From assembly GCF_000763805.1 (NCBI RefSeq), contig NZ_JRKS01000027.1, positions 1 to 37,848 of the forward strand: 37,848 nucleotides of DNA, read 5' to 3'. Below are positions 1-11,228 of the stretch, in pieces; position 1 is the stretch's first letter, and each line of letters opens with the position of its first letter. The stretch is from Paracoccus sphaerophysae (GTDB taxonomy: Bacteria; Pseudomonadota; Alphaproteobacteria; Rhodobacterales; Rhodobacteraceae). The translations under genes and the position numbers were made by a program. A model generated the notes under the pieces. That model was not told the origin of the DNA and searched no databases. It worked only from the letters and a program-made list of their open reading frames with translations.

Positions 1-166
1 GCCGCTTCGCCTCCGACACCGTCATCCCGCCATACTTCGCCTTCCAAGCGTAAAATGTGCCTTCCGACATGCCGTGCTTGCGGCACAGATCTGCGCACTT
101 CGCGCCGGCATCATGCTCCTGAAGGATTCCGATAATCTGTTCCTCGGTCCGTCGTGCCTTCTTCAT
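1..166 (-). CDS. IS3-family transposase OrfA, N-terminal part (cut by window edge)
   Basis: The reading frame starts at the ATG complementary to 164-166 and runs off the left edge without a stop, giving about 55 residues. It begins MKKARRTEEQIIGILQEHDA and continues through a helix-turn-helix-like stretch containing CADLCRKHGMSEGTFYAWK, typical of OrfA in the IS3 family (IS407-like branch). OrfA is the DNA-binding subunit; in this family it is normally joined to the DDE-domain OrfB by a -1 frameshift, and OrfB would lie outside the window. Recognition rests on similarity to remembered family members, but the HTH pattern is clear. Whether the element is intact cannot be judged here. Confidence 0.85.
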   Translation of the reverse strand, partial: MKKARRTEEQIIGILQEHDAGAKCADLCRKHGMSEGTFYAWKAKYGGMTVSEAKR

Positions 167-232
167 CTTCGTCCGTCCTCTCGTTGGGCCGGACTCTAGT
201 CACAGATGGAGGAAAAAGCCCGTGGCAGGTCA
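1..232 (-). mobile_element. End of an IS3-family insertion sequence (OrfA-proximal end)
   Basis: OrfA starts 66 nt inside the proposed end. Read on the minus strand, the sequence just outside the gene begins TGACCTGCCACGGG at 232, which fits the TGACCTGCC-type termini I associate with IS407-like IS3 elements. I therefore place the boundary at 232. The other terminus and the short target duplication lie outside the window, so the exact end is inferred. Confidence 0.6.
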
Positions 233-823
233 GGGCCGCCAGGCCAACTCAGGTGGCTGCCGAGGGTGTGATGTTCGGCTCCGGCAGTCTCCTGGGCCGA
301 ACTGCTAACTGAATGGGCGCGATCCGTCACCTGCGGGGATCGGTTTCCCCGCGCCGGAGGCTATCGTGGGGAGGCAAGCGGCGCCCCACCCGTCCCTCGG
401 CAAAACGTCGGCGAATGGTTGAGGCGAAGCCAAGGCAGCACTTGCAGGCATGCTCGGACAGTCTGATGCGATGATCGACGCCACAGTCTCTTGTGGCAAG
501 CTGATCATCTGATGGGGTCGCGCCGGTGTCTCCGCACTTCGGTCCCAGCACGGCTCAAGCCGCCGCGGATAGGCACGAGCCGCCTCTACTGACGGCGACA
601 GCCGCCTGCGGCGACAGCCGCCTGCGGCGACTCGTGGGCGGCCGAACCAGCACTTCGGTCGGTCATGGCTCGGGCAAGGCGGTCATCAGCCACCAGAGTG
701 CGCAGGAATCCCCCGACCAGCAGCCGCCGCGGAATCCGCTGCGGCCATTGCGCTCCCCGTACCGTTCCGGTCGCGTTCAGGTCTGTCGACGACGACTGCG
801 GGTCCGATCCACCCCCGCCCAAC
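233..823. other. Gene-free stretch between the insertion sequence and the glucan synthase
   Basis: No frame here gives a protein I recognise. The open frames present are short, arginine-rich and low in complexity, as expected from random frames in G+C-rich DNA. The stretch contains a weak 7-bp inverted repeat (273-279 with 296-302) and a 16-bp tandem duplication near 593-631. It lies downstream of the glucan synthase stop codon, and I see no convincing hairpin terminator. It may be debris left by insertion-sequence activity, but I cannot show that. Confidence 0.5.
593..631. repeat. 16-bp tandem repeat, about 2.4 copies
   Basis: The unit CGGCGACAGCCGCCTG occurs at 593-608 and again at 609-624, followed by a 7-base partial copy (625-631). 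Each unit contains a short GCCG/CGGC self-complementary core. It lies in the gene-free stretch beside the insertion sequence and has no evident function. Confidence 0.75.
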
Positions 824-3800
824 TCAGAACGCCACGATCCCGCCGCGCGGCAGCGCATCTCCGTTCACGGTCGTCTCGATGCGGCCGCCGACGCGGCGCA
901 CCTCGATCTCGACCGTGCGGTCGCCGCGGCGCAGGCGGGCGCGGATGCCGGGCCAGTCCTCGGGCAGGCCCGGATCCAGCAGCAGCCCCTCGGGATGGCG
1001 GCTGATGCCCAGCAGGCCCTCGACCGCGGCGCGGTACATCCAGCCGGCAGAGCCGGTGTACCAGGTCCAGCCACCGCGGCCGAGCTTGTCGCGCGCGCCA
1101 TAGACGTCGGCGGCGACGACATAGGGCTCGACGCGGTAGATCTCGGCCGAGCGGGCGTCGAGCGCGTGATTGATCGGGTTCAGGGCCGAAAACAGCCGCT
1201 GTGCGCGCGTCCGGTCGCCGTGGCGGGCCAGCGCATAGACCATCCACGCCGCGGCGTGGGTATACTGACCGCCGTTTTCACGCACGCCGGGCGGGTAGGA
1301 CTTGATATAGCCCGGCTCGGCCGGCGTGTCATGGAAGGCGGGGGTGAACAGCCGCAGCAGTTGGCCATCCCGGTCGAACAGCTGCGCGAGCGCCGAGTTC
1401 ACCGCATCCTGCGCCCGATCCGCGCGTCCCGCTCCCGAAATCAGCGCCCAGCTTTGGGCGATCGAATCGATCCGGCACTCGGCATTGTCCGACGATCCCA
1501 GGGGCGTGCCGTCGTCGAAATAGCCGCGGCGATACCAGGCGCCGTCCCAGCCGGCCTCGTCCAGCGCCTCGGCGACGCGTGCGGCGTGCGCCTCCCACGC
1601 ATCGGCCCGGGCAGCATCGCCCCGCGCGCGCGCCAGCGGCGCGAAGGCGGCGATGGTGTCGCATAGAAACCAGCCCATCCAGACGCTTTCGCCGCGCCCG
1701 GCCTCACCCACGCGGTTCATCCCGTCGTTCCAGTCGCCGCCCAGAATCAGCGGCAGACCATGCGCGCCGGTCCGGGCTACGACGAGGTCCAGCGCCCGCG
1801 CGCAATGGTCATACAGCGGCGCGGTCTCGCCCGAGGGCTGGGGCACATAGAAGCGGTCATGCTCGCCCGGTTCCAGCGCGGGGCCCGAGATATAGGGCAC
1901 CTGCTCGTCCAGGATGGCCACGTCGCCGGTGCCGTCCACGTAGCGGGCAGTGATGTGGCCAAGCCACACGACGTCGTCCGAGATCATCGTCCGCACCCCG
2001 GCGCCGGTTCGCGGCAGCCACCAGTGCTGGACGTCGCCTTCCGGGAACTGGCGGGCGGCGGCGTTCAGGATCTGGCGCCTGCACAGCGCGGGGTCCTGCA
2101 GCAGCAGCGCGCTGGTATCCTGCAGCTGGTCGCGGAACCCGAACGCGCCCGAGGCCTGATAGAAGGCCGTGCGCGCCCGGATGCGGCAGGCGATCGCCTG
2201 ATAGGGCAGCCAGGTGTTCACCATCAGGTTCAGCTGCTCGTCGGGGGTTTCGACCTGCAGCGTCTCCAGCACCTCGGTCCAGTCGGCGCGGGCCTGATCC
2301 AGCGCCTGGTCGACCGCTCCGGGCTGCTGCGCCGCCTGAAGCACGCCGGGCAGCGCCTCCTGGGTGGCGTTCGCCAGCACCAGCGTCGCGGTGTCGGACT
2401 GCCCCGGGGCAAGCTCCATGACCCAGCGGATTGCCAGACAGGGGTCGCCCGCGGCCTCGGTTTCCACCCAGTTGGTCAGGGCGGCGGGGCGGGCCAGCTT
2501 GCCGAACCGGCCGACGAAGTCGGTGCGCGACCCGCACCAGCTGTCGACCGTGCGGTCGCAGCCCAGCGCGGTCAGCCGCTCGGCGAAGTCGGCCGAAAAC
2601 GGGTTGCGCGCCACATGCGCGTTCAGCGTCGGGTCGAACACCGTCTGTACCATCGGCGCGGTGCGCGCGCGGTCGGTCCCCAGCACCAGCTCGGCATAGG
2701 CGATCCCCTGCAGCGACAGCGGCCGGTCGGTGCGGTTGGTGACGGTCAGTCGGGTGAGCCGGGCAGACTGTCCCTGGGCCAGCGTCATCACCGCCTCGAC
2801 CCGGACCCAGCCGTAATCGGCGCTGAAGCGGGAATAGCCCAGCCCGTGCGCGGTTTCGTGGACGGCGCCCGGATCATCGGACAGCGCCAGGAACGGCGTC
2901 GCTACCAGCCCGGTGGCGGGATCGTGGATCAGGATCGCCTCGCCGGGGCGGTTCTCCACCGGATCGTTCGACCACGGCGTGATCTGGTAATCGCGCGAGT
3001 TCACCGCCCAACTGTATGCCGCGCCCTCGGCCGAGACGTGAAAGCCGAAATCCTCGCGCGCGATGACGTTGATCCACGGATGCGGCGTCGGCCGGTCATG
3101 GGCCAGCCGCAGCACGTATTCGCGCCCGTCCGGCGCAAAGCCGCCAAAGCCGTTCCAGAACTTGAGCGGCGAGCGCGACGGCTCGTCCGGGCGCGGCAGC
3201 GGCCGCTCGGTCGGGCGCCGGCGCGCCGGCGGACGGGCCAGCGGGGCGGCGGCGTCGCGTAGCCGGTCCAGCTGCTCGGCCAGCTTGCCGTTGCGCGTGT
3301 GCAGCATGATCCGCGCCGCCGACACCAGCGTGTCGAAGCTCGCCTTGCTGATCTGGTCGCGGCGTACCGCGTGGACATGGCGCGGGGCCGAGGGGCCGGC
3401 GGTCTGCCAGGCGGTGTCGACCAGCTGCTGGATCGCGTGCTGCAGGTCCTGCACATAGCTTGAGGCGCGCTCGTTCAGGATCACCACGTCATGCGCGACC
3501 CCCCGGTTGCGCAGGAATTCGTGCATCCGCAGCGCCTCGCGCACGATGGGCAGGTCGGCCTCGTCGTCGATCCGCAGCAGCAGGATCGGGTCGTCGCCCG
3601 AAATCCCCATCGGCCACAGGTCGCCCTGCGGCCCCAGTTCCGTGCGACGCTTGGGCGTCGCGGCCAGCCGCAGGTCGGGCCAGATCAGCAGGCTGGCATA
3701 GCTGCGGAACAGCTTGGCTTCGTCCAGCGAGACGTTCAGGTGGCGCAGCTGGACCTGCGAATAGGTCCACGCCAGCCGCAGTTCGTGTTCGAAGACCGCC

Positions 3801-6800
3801 GGGCGCGCGTAATGGGCGGCCATGCGGTCGCGTTCGCTTTCGGTTTCCGCGATCAGCGTCCAGTAGGTCAGCGACACCGACTTGCCGGCCGGCACCCGGA
3901 CCCGGCGGCGGATCGCGAAGATCGGGTCCAGCGTGTGGCCCTGCGAGCCCCCCAGTATGGCGCCCCGGTCGAAGGCCGCGGCGTCGCCCAGCGACCGGCC
4001 CCGGCCGATGAAGGCGCGGCGGTCGGTTTCCGCCTCGGCCGCCGGGGTGATCGCGCCGTCCGGCCCGGCGACGAGATGGGCCAGATGCACGGCCTTTCCC
4101 CGCGGGTCGCGGGGCCGGCGGCTGGCCACGATCAGGGCCCCGTTGTCGCGGATCTCGGTCTGCACGAACATCTTGGAAAACGCCGGGTGGGCGCGGTCCG
4201 AGGCGGGGTTGTCCAGCACGATCTCGCCATACGAGGTGATCTCGATGGTCTTGTCGGACCCCGAGCGGTTGCGCAGCGTCAGGCGGCGGCCATCGGCGTT
4301 GCCCTCGGTCGCCGCGATGACCTCGAGCCGGCTTTCGATGGCGTTGGCGGTCTTGAAAAACTCGGCCTTGTGGTCGGAAAACACCGCCGAGGCGCGCTCG
4401 TCGCGCCCCGAACAGGGCGAGTGCGTGGCCGACCACCACTCCCCCGACTGCATGTCGCGCATCAGGATATAAATGCCGCCATCGTCCAGCGTCGGATCGG
4501 GCGACCAGCGGTTCAGGGCGATGCCGCCCAGCATGGTGCGGCCGGCACCGGTCGATGACAGAATGGTGGAAAACCGCCCGTTGGTGATCAGCGCGACCTC
4601 GCGTTCGGCGCGGCCGGGTTCGTCGATGGCGGTCTGGGTGTCGCCCACCGCCGGCATGGCGCCGCGGCCCAGCCCCTTGGCCGAGGGCGCGCGGGTGACC
4701 GGGGTGATGTCGCGCGGCGATTTTTCCTGCAGCAGCAGTTCCGAGGCGCGGACCACCGGGTCGGCGTGGAAGCGTTCGCGGTGGATGCCGTCCATCACCG
4801 TGTTGGCGATGGCCATGATCGACATGCCGTGGTGATGGGCCATGACGTTGCGCACCACCGCGTGACCCTGGCCGTCGCGCAGCCGGTTGGGGGCGAAATC
4901 GACCGCGTCATAGAAGCCGAACGGCCCCTCGGCCCCCAGCTCGCGCAGCGTGGCGAGGTTGCGGACCGCGGCCTGCGGGCGGATCTGCCCCGCGAGGATC
5001 GAGGCATAGGGCGCCACGACGTAATCGCCGCCCGAACGCTTCAGCGCGAGCGTCGGCACGCCGAAGGCGTAGTACTGATAGTTCATCTCGCGGTCGCGGG
5101 CGTTGAAGGCGCTTTCCGAAATGCCCCAGGGCAGGCCGTGCGACTTCCCCCACTCCATCTGCACGTCGACGGCCATCTGGTTGGAATGGTTCAGGATCCC
5201 GCCCTGGCGTTCCTTCAGCAGCAGGGGCGGCATCAGGTATTCGAACATGCAGCCCGACCAGGACAGCAGCACCCCCTGGTGCCCGACATTGGCGAAGGGA
5301 CGGCCCAGCCGGGTCCAGTGTTCCTTGCGGATGTCGCCCTTGGCGATGGCGAGGAAGCTGGTCAGCCGCGCCTCGGAGGCCAGCAGGTCGTACGAGCTGT
5401 CGTCCAGCTGGTCGTCATGGGGCCGATAGCCGATCGACATCAGCAGCTTGTCGTGCTGGACGAACAGGCCGAAATCCATCTGGAAGGCCATCATCCGCGC
5501 CCGCTCGGCCAGCAGCCGCACGCGCAGCGCAAAGCTGTCGATCGCCTCGCGCCCTTCCGAGGCGGGGGTCATCACGTCGGCCGCGTCATCGGCCAGCGCG
5601 CGGGCCCAGGCAAGCACCTCGGCGGCGGAGCCCTCGGTCGGGGCGGCGGTGGCCGCGCCTTCGGGGCTGGTGCGGTCGGTGGTGGCGGCGTCCAGATCGG
5701 TCGCCAGGCGCAGGATTTCGCGGGCGCGGGTGGTCAGCTGCGCTGCCGCCAGCGGGTCCGAGACCGGGCCCGAGGCGGTCTGTTCCAGCACCGTCTGGTA
5801 GCCGGCGATGGCGCCGTTCAGCGCCTGGTGCAGGTCGCGCAGCGCCCGGCGGTCCTGGGGCAGGGCCTGCAGTTCCTGGGTCAGGTTTGCCAGCGTGTCG
5901 GCCAGCCCGCCGGTGCGCCGGCGGCGCACCGAGGGCGCATCCTCGGCCCAGCCGCGCAAGCCAGCGGCCAGCGCCACCAGCAGTCCCGCCAGGTTGCCGC
6001 TGTCCACCGCCGAGACATACGGCGCCGGCAGCACCGCCAGATTGCGGGTGTCGTACCAGTTGAAGAAATGCCCGCGGAACCGCGGCATCCGCTCCATCGT
6101 GGACAGCGTCGCGTCGATCCGCGACAGGGCGCTGTCGAGGCCGATCCAGCCGAAATCGCGCGCCGACATCACCGACATCAGGTAGAGGCCGATATTGGTG
6201 GGCGAGGTCCGCTCGGCCAGCTTGGGCGCCGGCGTCGCCTGCCAGTTGTCGGGCGGCAGGTGGTGGGTGTCGGGGCCGACGAAGGTTTCGAAATAGCGCC
6301 AGGTGCGGCGCGCGATGCGGCGCAGTTCGGCCTCGTCGCCGGGGTCCAGCACCAGCCGGTCCTCGGTTTCCAGCGGGCGCGAGGCGCGTTCCATGATCCA
6401 CGGCGCGGCCATCCAGACCCCGCCGAAGATCAGCGCCACGGGCAGGGCGGTCGGGTTGATCACCGCCGTGGCGAGGATCGCACCCGCGCCGATCACCGGC
6501 GAGGCGATCATGCGGCGGTATTCGGCCCGCGCGCCGCCGCCGGCGCGGCCCGCGTCGCGGGCGGTGGTCCATTCCAGCAGGTGCTTGCGGCTGACGAACA
6601 GCCGCCACATGGTGCGGGCGATGGCGTCCAGCGACGACACGGCGCGATGCGCGGCGGTGGTCAGCCGCAGGCCCAGCTGGGTCGCATAGGTCAGCGCGTC
6701 GCGCGCCATGTGGCGCAGGTGATAGTCCCAGGACACACCATATTGCGGCCGGAAGATCTTGAGATCGACCTGCAGGATATGCACCGCCGCCGCCAGCAGG

Positions 6801-9376
6801 ATCAGCGCCGCCTGCCAGGCGATGGCCCAGCCGCCCGGCAGGATCAGCCAGCCCGCGATCGAGGCCGCGACCCAGGACGGGGTGACCAGCGACCGGCGCA
6901 GGTTGTCGATCATCTTGTAGCGCGCCAGCCCCGACAGGCCGTTGCCCGGCGTCACGATCATCGGCAGCAGCTGCCAGTCGCCGCGGGTCCAGCGATGCTG
7001 GCGGCTTGCCTCGGTGGCGTAGCGGATCGGGAAATCCTCGACCACCTCGACATCGGTGACCAGCGCGGCGCGGGCGAGGCTGCCTTCCAGCAGGTCGTGC
7101 GACAGGATGGTGTTTTCCTTCAGCCGGTCCTGCATCGCGCGTTCGAACGCGTCGACGTCATAGATGCCCTTGCCGGTGAAGCTGCCCTCGTCCAGCAGGT
7201 CCTGATACAGGTCCGACACGGTGAACACATAGGGGTCGAGCCCCCGGTTTGCCGAAAAGATGCGCTGGAAGACCGAGGCCTCGGCCCCCGTGGTCAGCGA
7301 GGGCGTGACGCGGGGCTGCATGATCGCGTGGCCGCGGATCACGATGCCGTCCTCGCGGTGGACCGGGCGGTTCACCGGATGCGCCATCTTGCCGGCCAGC
7401 GCCGACACGGTGTCGCGCGGCAGCCGGGTGTCGCTGTCCAGCGTCACCACATAGCGCACCCCTTCGGGCGGGGTGCGGCCGGTGGGCACGAAGCTGGTCC
7501 CGGCATGGCCGCGCAGCAGCATATTCAGCTCGGTCAGCTTGCCGCGCTTGCGTTCCCACCCCATCCAGGCGCCCTCGGAGGGATTCCACTGCCGCCGCCG
7601 GTGCAGCAGGAAGAACCGCCGCACGCCGCCGTGGTCATAGCGGTCGGCCAGCGCCTCGATTCGCGCCTGGGCGTGGGACAGCAGCCGCTGGTCGTCGGGC
7701 ATCGTCTCGGCCGGCGCGTCCTTCCAGTCGGTCAGCAGCGCAAAGCTGACATCGCCCAGCGGGTTGGCGAGATAGTGCGATTCCAGCATCTCGGCCAGTT
7801 CGTCGATGGCGTCAATCGAGGTGATCATGCCGGGGATGACGACCAGCGTCCGCGCCTCGGGCGGGACGCCGCTGCGGAAGTCATAGGACGGCAGCCGCTG
7901 CGGCGGCAGGACCCGCGCGGCGATGAAGCCGATCGCCTGCGAGGCGGTGTCGGTCGCCGGCAGCAGCGCCAGCGCCAGCAGCAGCGCAGCCTGCCAGGGC
8001 GCCACGTGCTGCGGCAGCACCGTGGACAGGGCCGCCAGCAGGACCGCGGTGATGGCGGCGAGGGTCAGCGCGATGCTCCACCACCCGACCAGCGGCGGCG
8101 GGACCGCGATGCGTTCGCGCAGCGTCGGGCGATAGCCGCAGCTGTGACGGAAGGCGCGGCGCTCTTCGCCGACCAGCAGATGGCCGACCTCGGTGCGGCC
8201 GCCGTTCACCGGCGGCACGAGGCCGCGGGCGGCGTCCGCGCGGGCATGATCGATGGCGATCTGCGCGACCTGTGTCTCGGACAGGTCACAGCGCCGTGCG
8301 ATGCGTTCGATGGCCGAGCGATAGCTGGCCCGGGTGCCCTGATCGACGCGGTCGAATTCGGTGTGCTGGGTCAGCAGCGCGTCGACGTGGCTGACGCCCT
8401 CGAACCAGTCGAGCCAGTCGATTTCTCCGGTCCGGCGCAGGCTGCGGATGATGTTGCCGACGGTGACGTTGCCCGAGGACTGGCGCGCGTATTCCGCCTG
8501 CACCGCGCGCTCGCCGCCCTGCGGGCCGCCCAGCCGCCGTTCCAGCGCGGACAGCGCAGCCTGGCTGTCCGGGCCGCCGTCGCGCAGCCGGTAGAACAGC
8601 TGGGCCGCCACCGTGTCGTCGATGACGACGTCAGCATTGCGGTCGATGATCGCCGCCGCGGCCAAGGATCCCTGCGCATCGGCCAGCGCGTCGGCGATGG
8701 CGTTGGCGGCGTTGCGGCGCTCGCGCGCCAGCGACACGCGGTCGGACAGGCGCCGCAGGTTTTCGACCAGCACATAGCGCAGGAAGGTCGGCACCGCCCA
8801 CAGCTCGACGATGTCCAGCGTGTGTACCGACTGATAGCCGCGCAGGAACTGGGTCAGATCGTCGGCGGTGATTTCCGAATTGGTGAGCGCGACGAAATAC
8901 CAGGCCAGCATCAGCGCCCGCGGCGCCGTCCCCCCGCCCGACAGCGGCACGGCGGGCAGGCGGTGCAGGAAGGCCGGGCCGAAGGCCTGGCGCAGCTGGC
9001 GCAGGTTTTCCTCGACCATGTGGTGGTTGTCGATCAGCCATTCGGCGGCCGGCGTGATCGCCTCGCCGCGTTCCTCGGCCGCCACCCCGTCCAGGTAGTT
9101 GCGCCGGATCGCGGCCTGGTTGTCGATCAGCCGCTGCACCGGCTTGGCCGGCGCGTCGGGCAGGTCGGGACGGGGGGTCGAGGCAAGCTCTCGGCCTGCC
9201 TCGTACAGCGAGCGTCCGGTCCAGATGTCGAAGCGAATCGGGTTCGGCGGCTCGCGCCAGACCTGCGGCTGGCCGCGGGCCGGGCCGCCGGACTGGCGCC
9301 GCAGGCGCAGCGCTTCGGCAAGACTGGGGCGGCCGGTCCGGCGGCGGTTCGTCGACGGGTGGCTGGTCTTGGACAT
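824..9376 (-). CDS. ndvB: Cyclic beta-1,2-glucan synthase (NdvB/ChvB/Cgs family)
   Basis: This 2850-residue membrane enzyme is expected to polymerise UDP-glucose into beta-1,2-glucan and cyclise it; the products are periplasmic or surface glucans used in osmoadaptation and host interaction. The length fits Agrobacterium/Brucella homologues (about 2800 aa). Hydrophobic segments lie near residues 431-490, 835-880 and 958-993. The GT84 transferase region has a DSDTRLP motif near 647 and QHRWTRGDW near 795. A glycoamylase-like region follows (GISESAFNARDREMNYQY), then the C-terminal GH94 phosphorylase-like part with GDWNDGMNRVG near 2550, whose Asp residues match the catalytic region that sets chain length. 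I chose the ATG at 9376 (MSKTSHPS) because AGGAAG lies 7 nt upstream; an in-frame ATG at 9430 lacks this. No ndvA-type exporter is adjacent. It is divergent from phosphoglucomutase. Confidence 0.95.
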   Translation of the reverse strand: MSKTSHPSTNRRRTGRPSLAEALRLRRQSGGPARGQPQVWREPPNPIRFDIWTGRSLYEAGRELASTPRPDLPDAPAKPVQRLIDNQAAIRRNYLDGVAAEERGEAITPAAEWLIDNHHMVEENLRQLRQAFGPAFLHRLPAVPLSGGGTAPRALMLAWYFVALTNSEITADDLTQFLRGYQSVHTLDIVELWAVPTFLRYVLVENLRRLSDRVSLARERRNAANAIADALADAQGSLAAAAIIDRNADVVIDDTVAAQLFYRLRDGGPDSQAALSALERRLGGPQGGERAVQAEYARQSSGNVTVGNIIRSLRRTGEIDWLDWFEGVSHVDALLTQHTEFDRVDQGTRASYRSAIERIARRCDLSETQVAQIAIDHARADAARGLVPPVNGGRTEVGHLLVGEERRAFRHSCGYRPTLRERIAVPPPLVGWWSIALTLAAITAVLLAALSTVLPQHVAPWQAALLLALALLPATDTASQAIGFIAARVLPPQRLPSYDFRSGVPPEARTLVVIPGMITSIDAIDELAEMLESHYLANPLGDVSFALLTDWKDAPAETMPDDQRLLSHAQARIEALADRYDHGGVRRFFLLHRRRQWNPSEGAWMGWERKRGKLTELNMLLRGHAGTSFVPTGRTPPEGVRYVVTLDSDTRLPRDTVSALAGKMAHPVNRPVHREDGIVIRGHAIMQPRVTPSLTTGAEASVFQRIFSANRGLDPYVFTVSDLYQDLLDEGSFTGKGIYDVDAFERAMQDRLKENTILSHDLLEGSLARAALVTDVEVVEDFPIRYATEASRQHRWTRGDWQLLPMIVTPGNGLSGLARYKMIDNLRRSLVTPSWVAASIAGWLILPGGWAIAWQAALILLAAAVHILQVDLKIFRPQYGVSWDYHLRHMARDALTYATQLGLRLTTAAHRAVSSLDAIARTMWRLFVSRKHLLEWTTARDAGRAGGGARAEYRRMIASPVIGAGAILATAVINPTALPVALIFGGVWMAAPWIMERASRPLETEDRLVLDPGDEAELRRIARRTWRYFETFVGPDTHHLPPDNWQATPAPKLAERTSPTNIGLYLMSVMSARDFGWIGLDSALSRIDATLSTMERMPRFRGHFFNWYDTRNLAVLPAPYVSAVDSGNLAGLLVALAAGLRGWAEDAPSVRRRRTGGLADTLANLTQELQALPQDRRALRDLHQALNGAIAGYQTVLEQTASGPVSDPLAAAQLTTRAREILRLATDLDAATTDRTSPEGAATAAPTEGSAAEVLAWARALADDAADVMTPASEGREAIDSFALRVRLLAERARMMAFQMDFGLFVQHDKLLMSIGYRPHDDQLDDSSYDLLASEARLTSFLAIAKGDIRKEHWTRLGRPFANVGHQGVLLSWSGCMFEYLMPPLLLKERQGGILNHSNQMAVDVQMEWGKSHGLPWGISESAFNARDREMNYQYYAFGVPTLALKRSGGDYVVAPYASILAGQIRPQAAVRNLATLRELGAEGPFGFYDAVDFAPNRLRDGQGHAVVRNVMAHHHGMSIMAIANTVMDGIHRERFHADPVVRASELLLQEKSPRDITPVTRAPSAKGLGRGAMPAVGDTQTAIDEPGRAEREVALITNGRFSTILSSTGAGRTMLGGIALNRWSPDPTLDDGGIYILMRDMQSGEWWSATHSPCSGRDERASAVFSDHKAEFFKTANAIESRLEVIAATEGNADGRRLTLRNRSGSDKTIEITSYGEIVLDNPASDRAHPAFSKMFVQTEIRDNGALIVASRRPRDPRGKAVHLAHLVAGPDGAITPAAEAETDRRAFIGRGRSLGDAAAFDRGAILGGSQGHTLDPIFAIRRRVRVPAGKSVSLTYWTLIAETESERDRMAAHYARPAVFEHELRLAWTYSQVQLRHLNVSLDEAKLFRSYASLLIWPDLRLAATPKRRTELGPQGDLWPMGISGDDPILLLRIDDEADLPIVREALRMHEFLRNRGVAHDVVILNERASSYVQDLQHAIQQLVDTAWQTAGPSAPRHVHAVRRDQISKASFDTLVSAARIMLHTRNGKLAEQLDRLRDAAAPLARPPARRRPTERPLPRPDEPSRSPLKFWNGFGGFAPDGREYVLRLAHDRPTPHPWINVIAREDFGFHVSAEGAAYSWAVNSRDYQITPWSNDPVENRPGEAILIHDPATGLVATPFLALSDDPGAVHETAHGLGYSRFSADYGWVRVEAVMTLAQGQSARLTRLTVTNRTDRPLSLQGIAYAELVLGTDRARTAPMVQTVFDPTLNAHVARNPFSADFAERLTALGCDRTVDSWCGSRTDFVGRFGKLARPAALTNWVETEAAGDPCLAIRWVMELAPGQSDTATLVLANATQEALPGVLQAAQQPGAVDQALDQARADWTEVLETLQVETPDEQLNLMVNTWLPYQAIACRIRARTAFYQASGAFGFRDQLQDTSALLLQDPALCRRQILNAAARQFPEGDVQHWWLPRTGAGVRTMISDDVVWLGHITARYVDGTGDVAILDEQVPYISGPALEPGEHDRFYVPQPSGETAPLYDHCARALDLVVARTGAHGLPLILGGDWNDGMNRVGEAGRGESVWMGWFLCDTIAAFAPLARARGDAARADAWEAHAARVAEALDEAGWDGAWYRRGYFDDGTPLGSSDNAECRIDSIAQSWALISGAGRADRAQDAVNSALAQLFDRDGQLLRLFTPAFHDTPAEPGYIKSYPPGVRENGGQYTHAAAWMVYALARHGDRTRAQRLFSALNPINHALDARSAEIYRVEPYVVAADVYGARDKLGRGGWTWYTGSAGWMYRAAVEGLLGISRHPEGLLLDPGLPEDWPGIRARLRRGDRTVEIEVRRVGGRIETTVNGDALPRGGIVAF

Positions 9377-9514
9377 CTGTCTTCCTGGAATTGCCGTCAG
9401 CCGACCGTGAGGCGGGCCGGACACAAACACAACCCCCGCGGGCCGGTTCCGCTCCGTTCCAGGCCGTCCGCACGCGGCCCCCAGGCCGCCGCGCCAAGCG
9501 CGCCCCCTGTCCCC

Positions 9515-11210
<1,696 letters not shown>

Positions 11211-11228
11211 GCGCCCAGGGCCCCGCGA

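Noticed and set aside
526..1666. Overlapping plus-strand open frames at the left end
   Set aside because: Arginine-rich translations without motifs, mostly antisense to the C-terminus of the glucan synthase.
11211..11228. Possible bidirectional terminator between pgm and the uxaA-like gene
   Set aside because: The 18-bp gap has only a short GGGCCC-type palindrome and no T-run.
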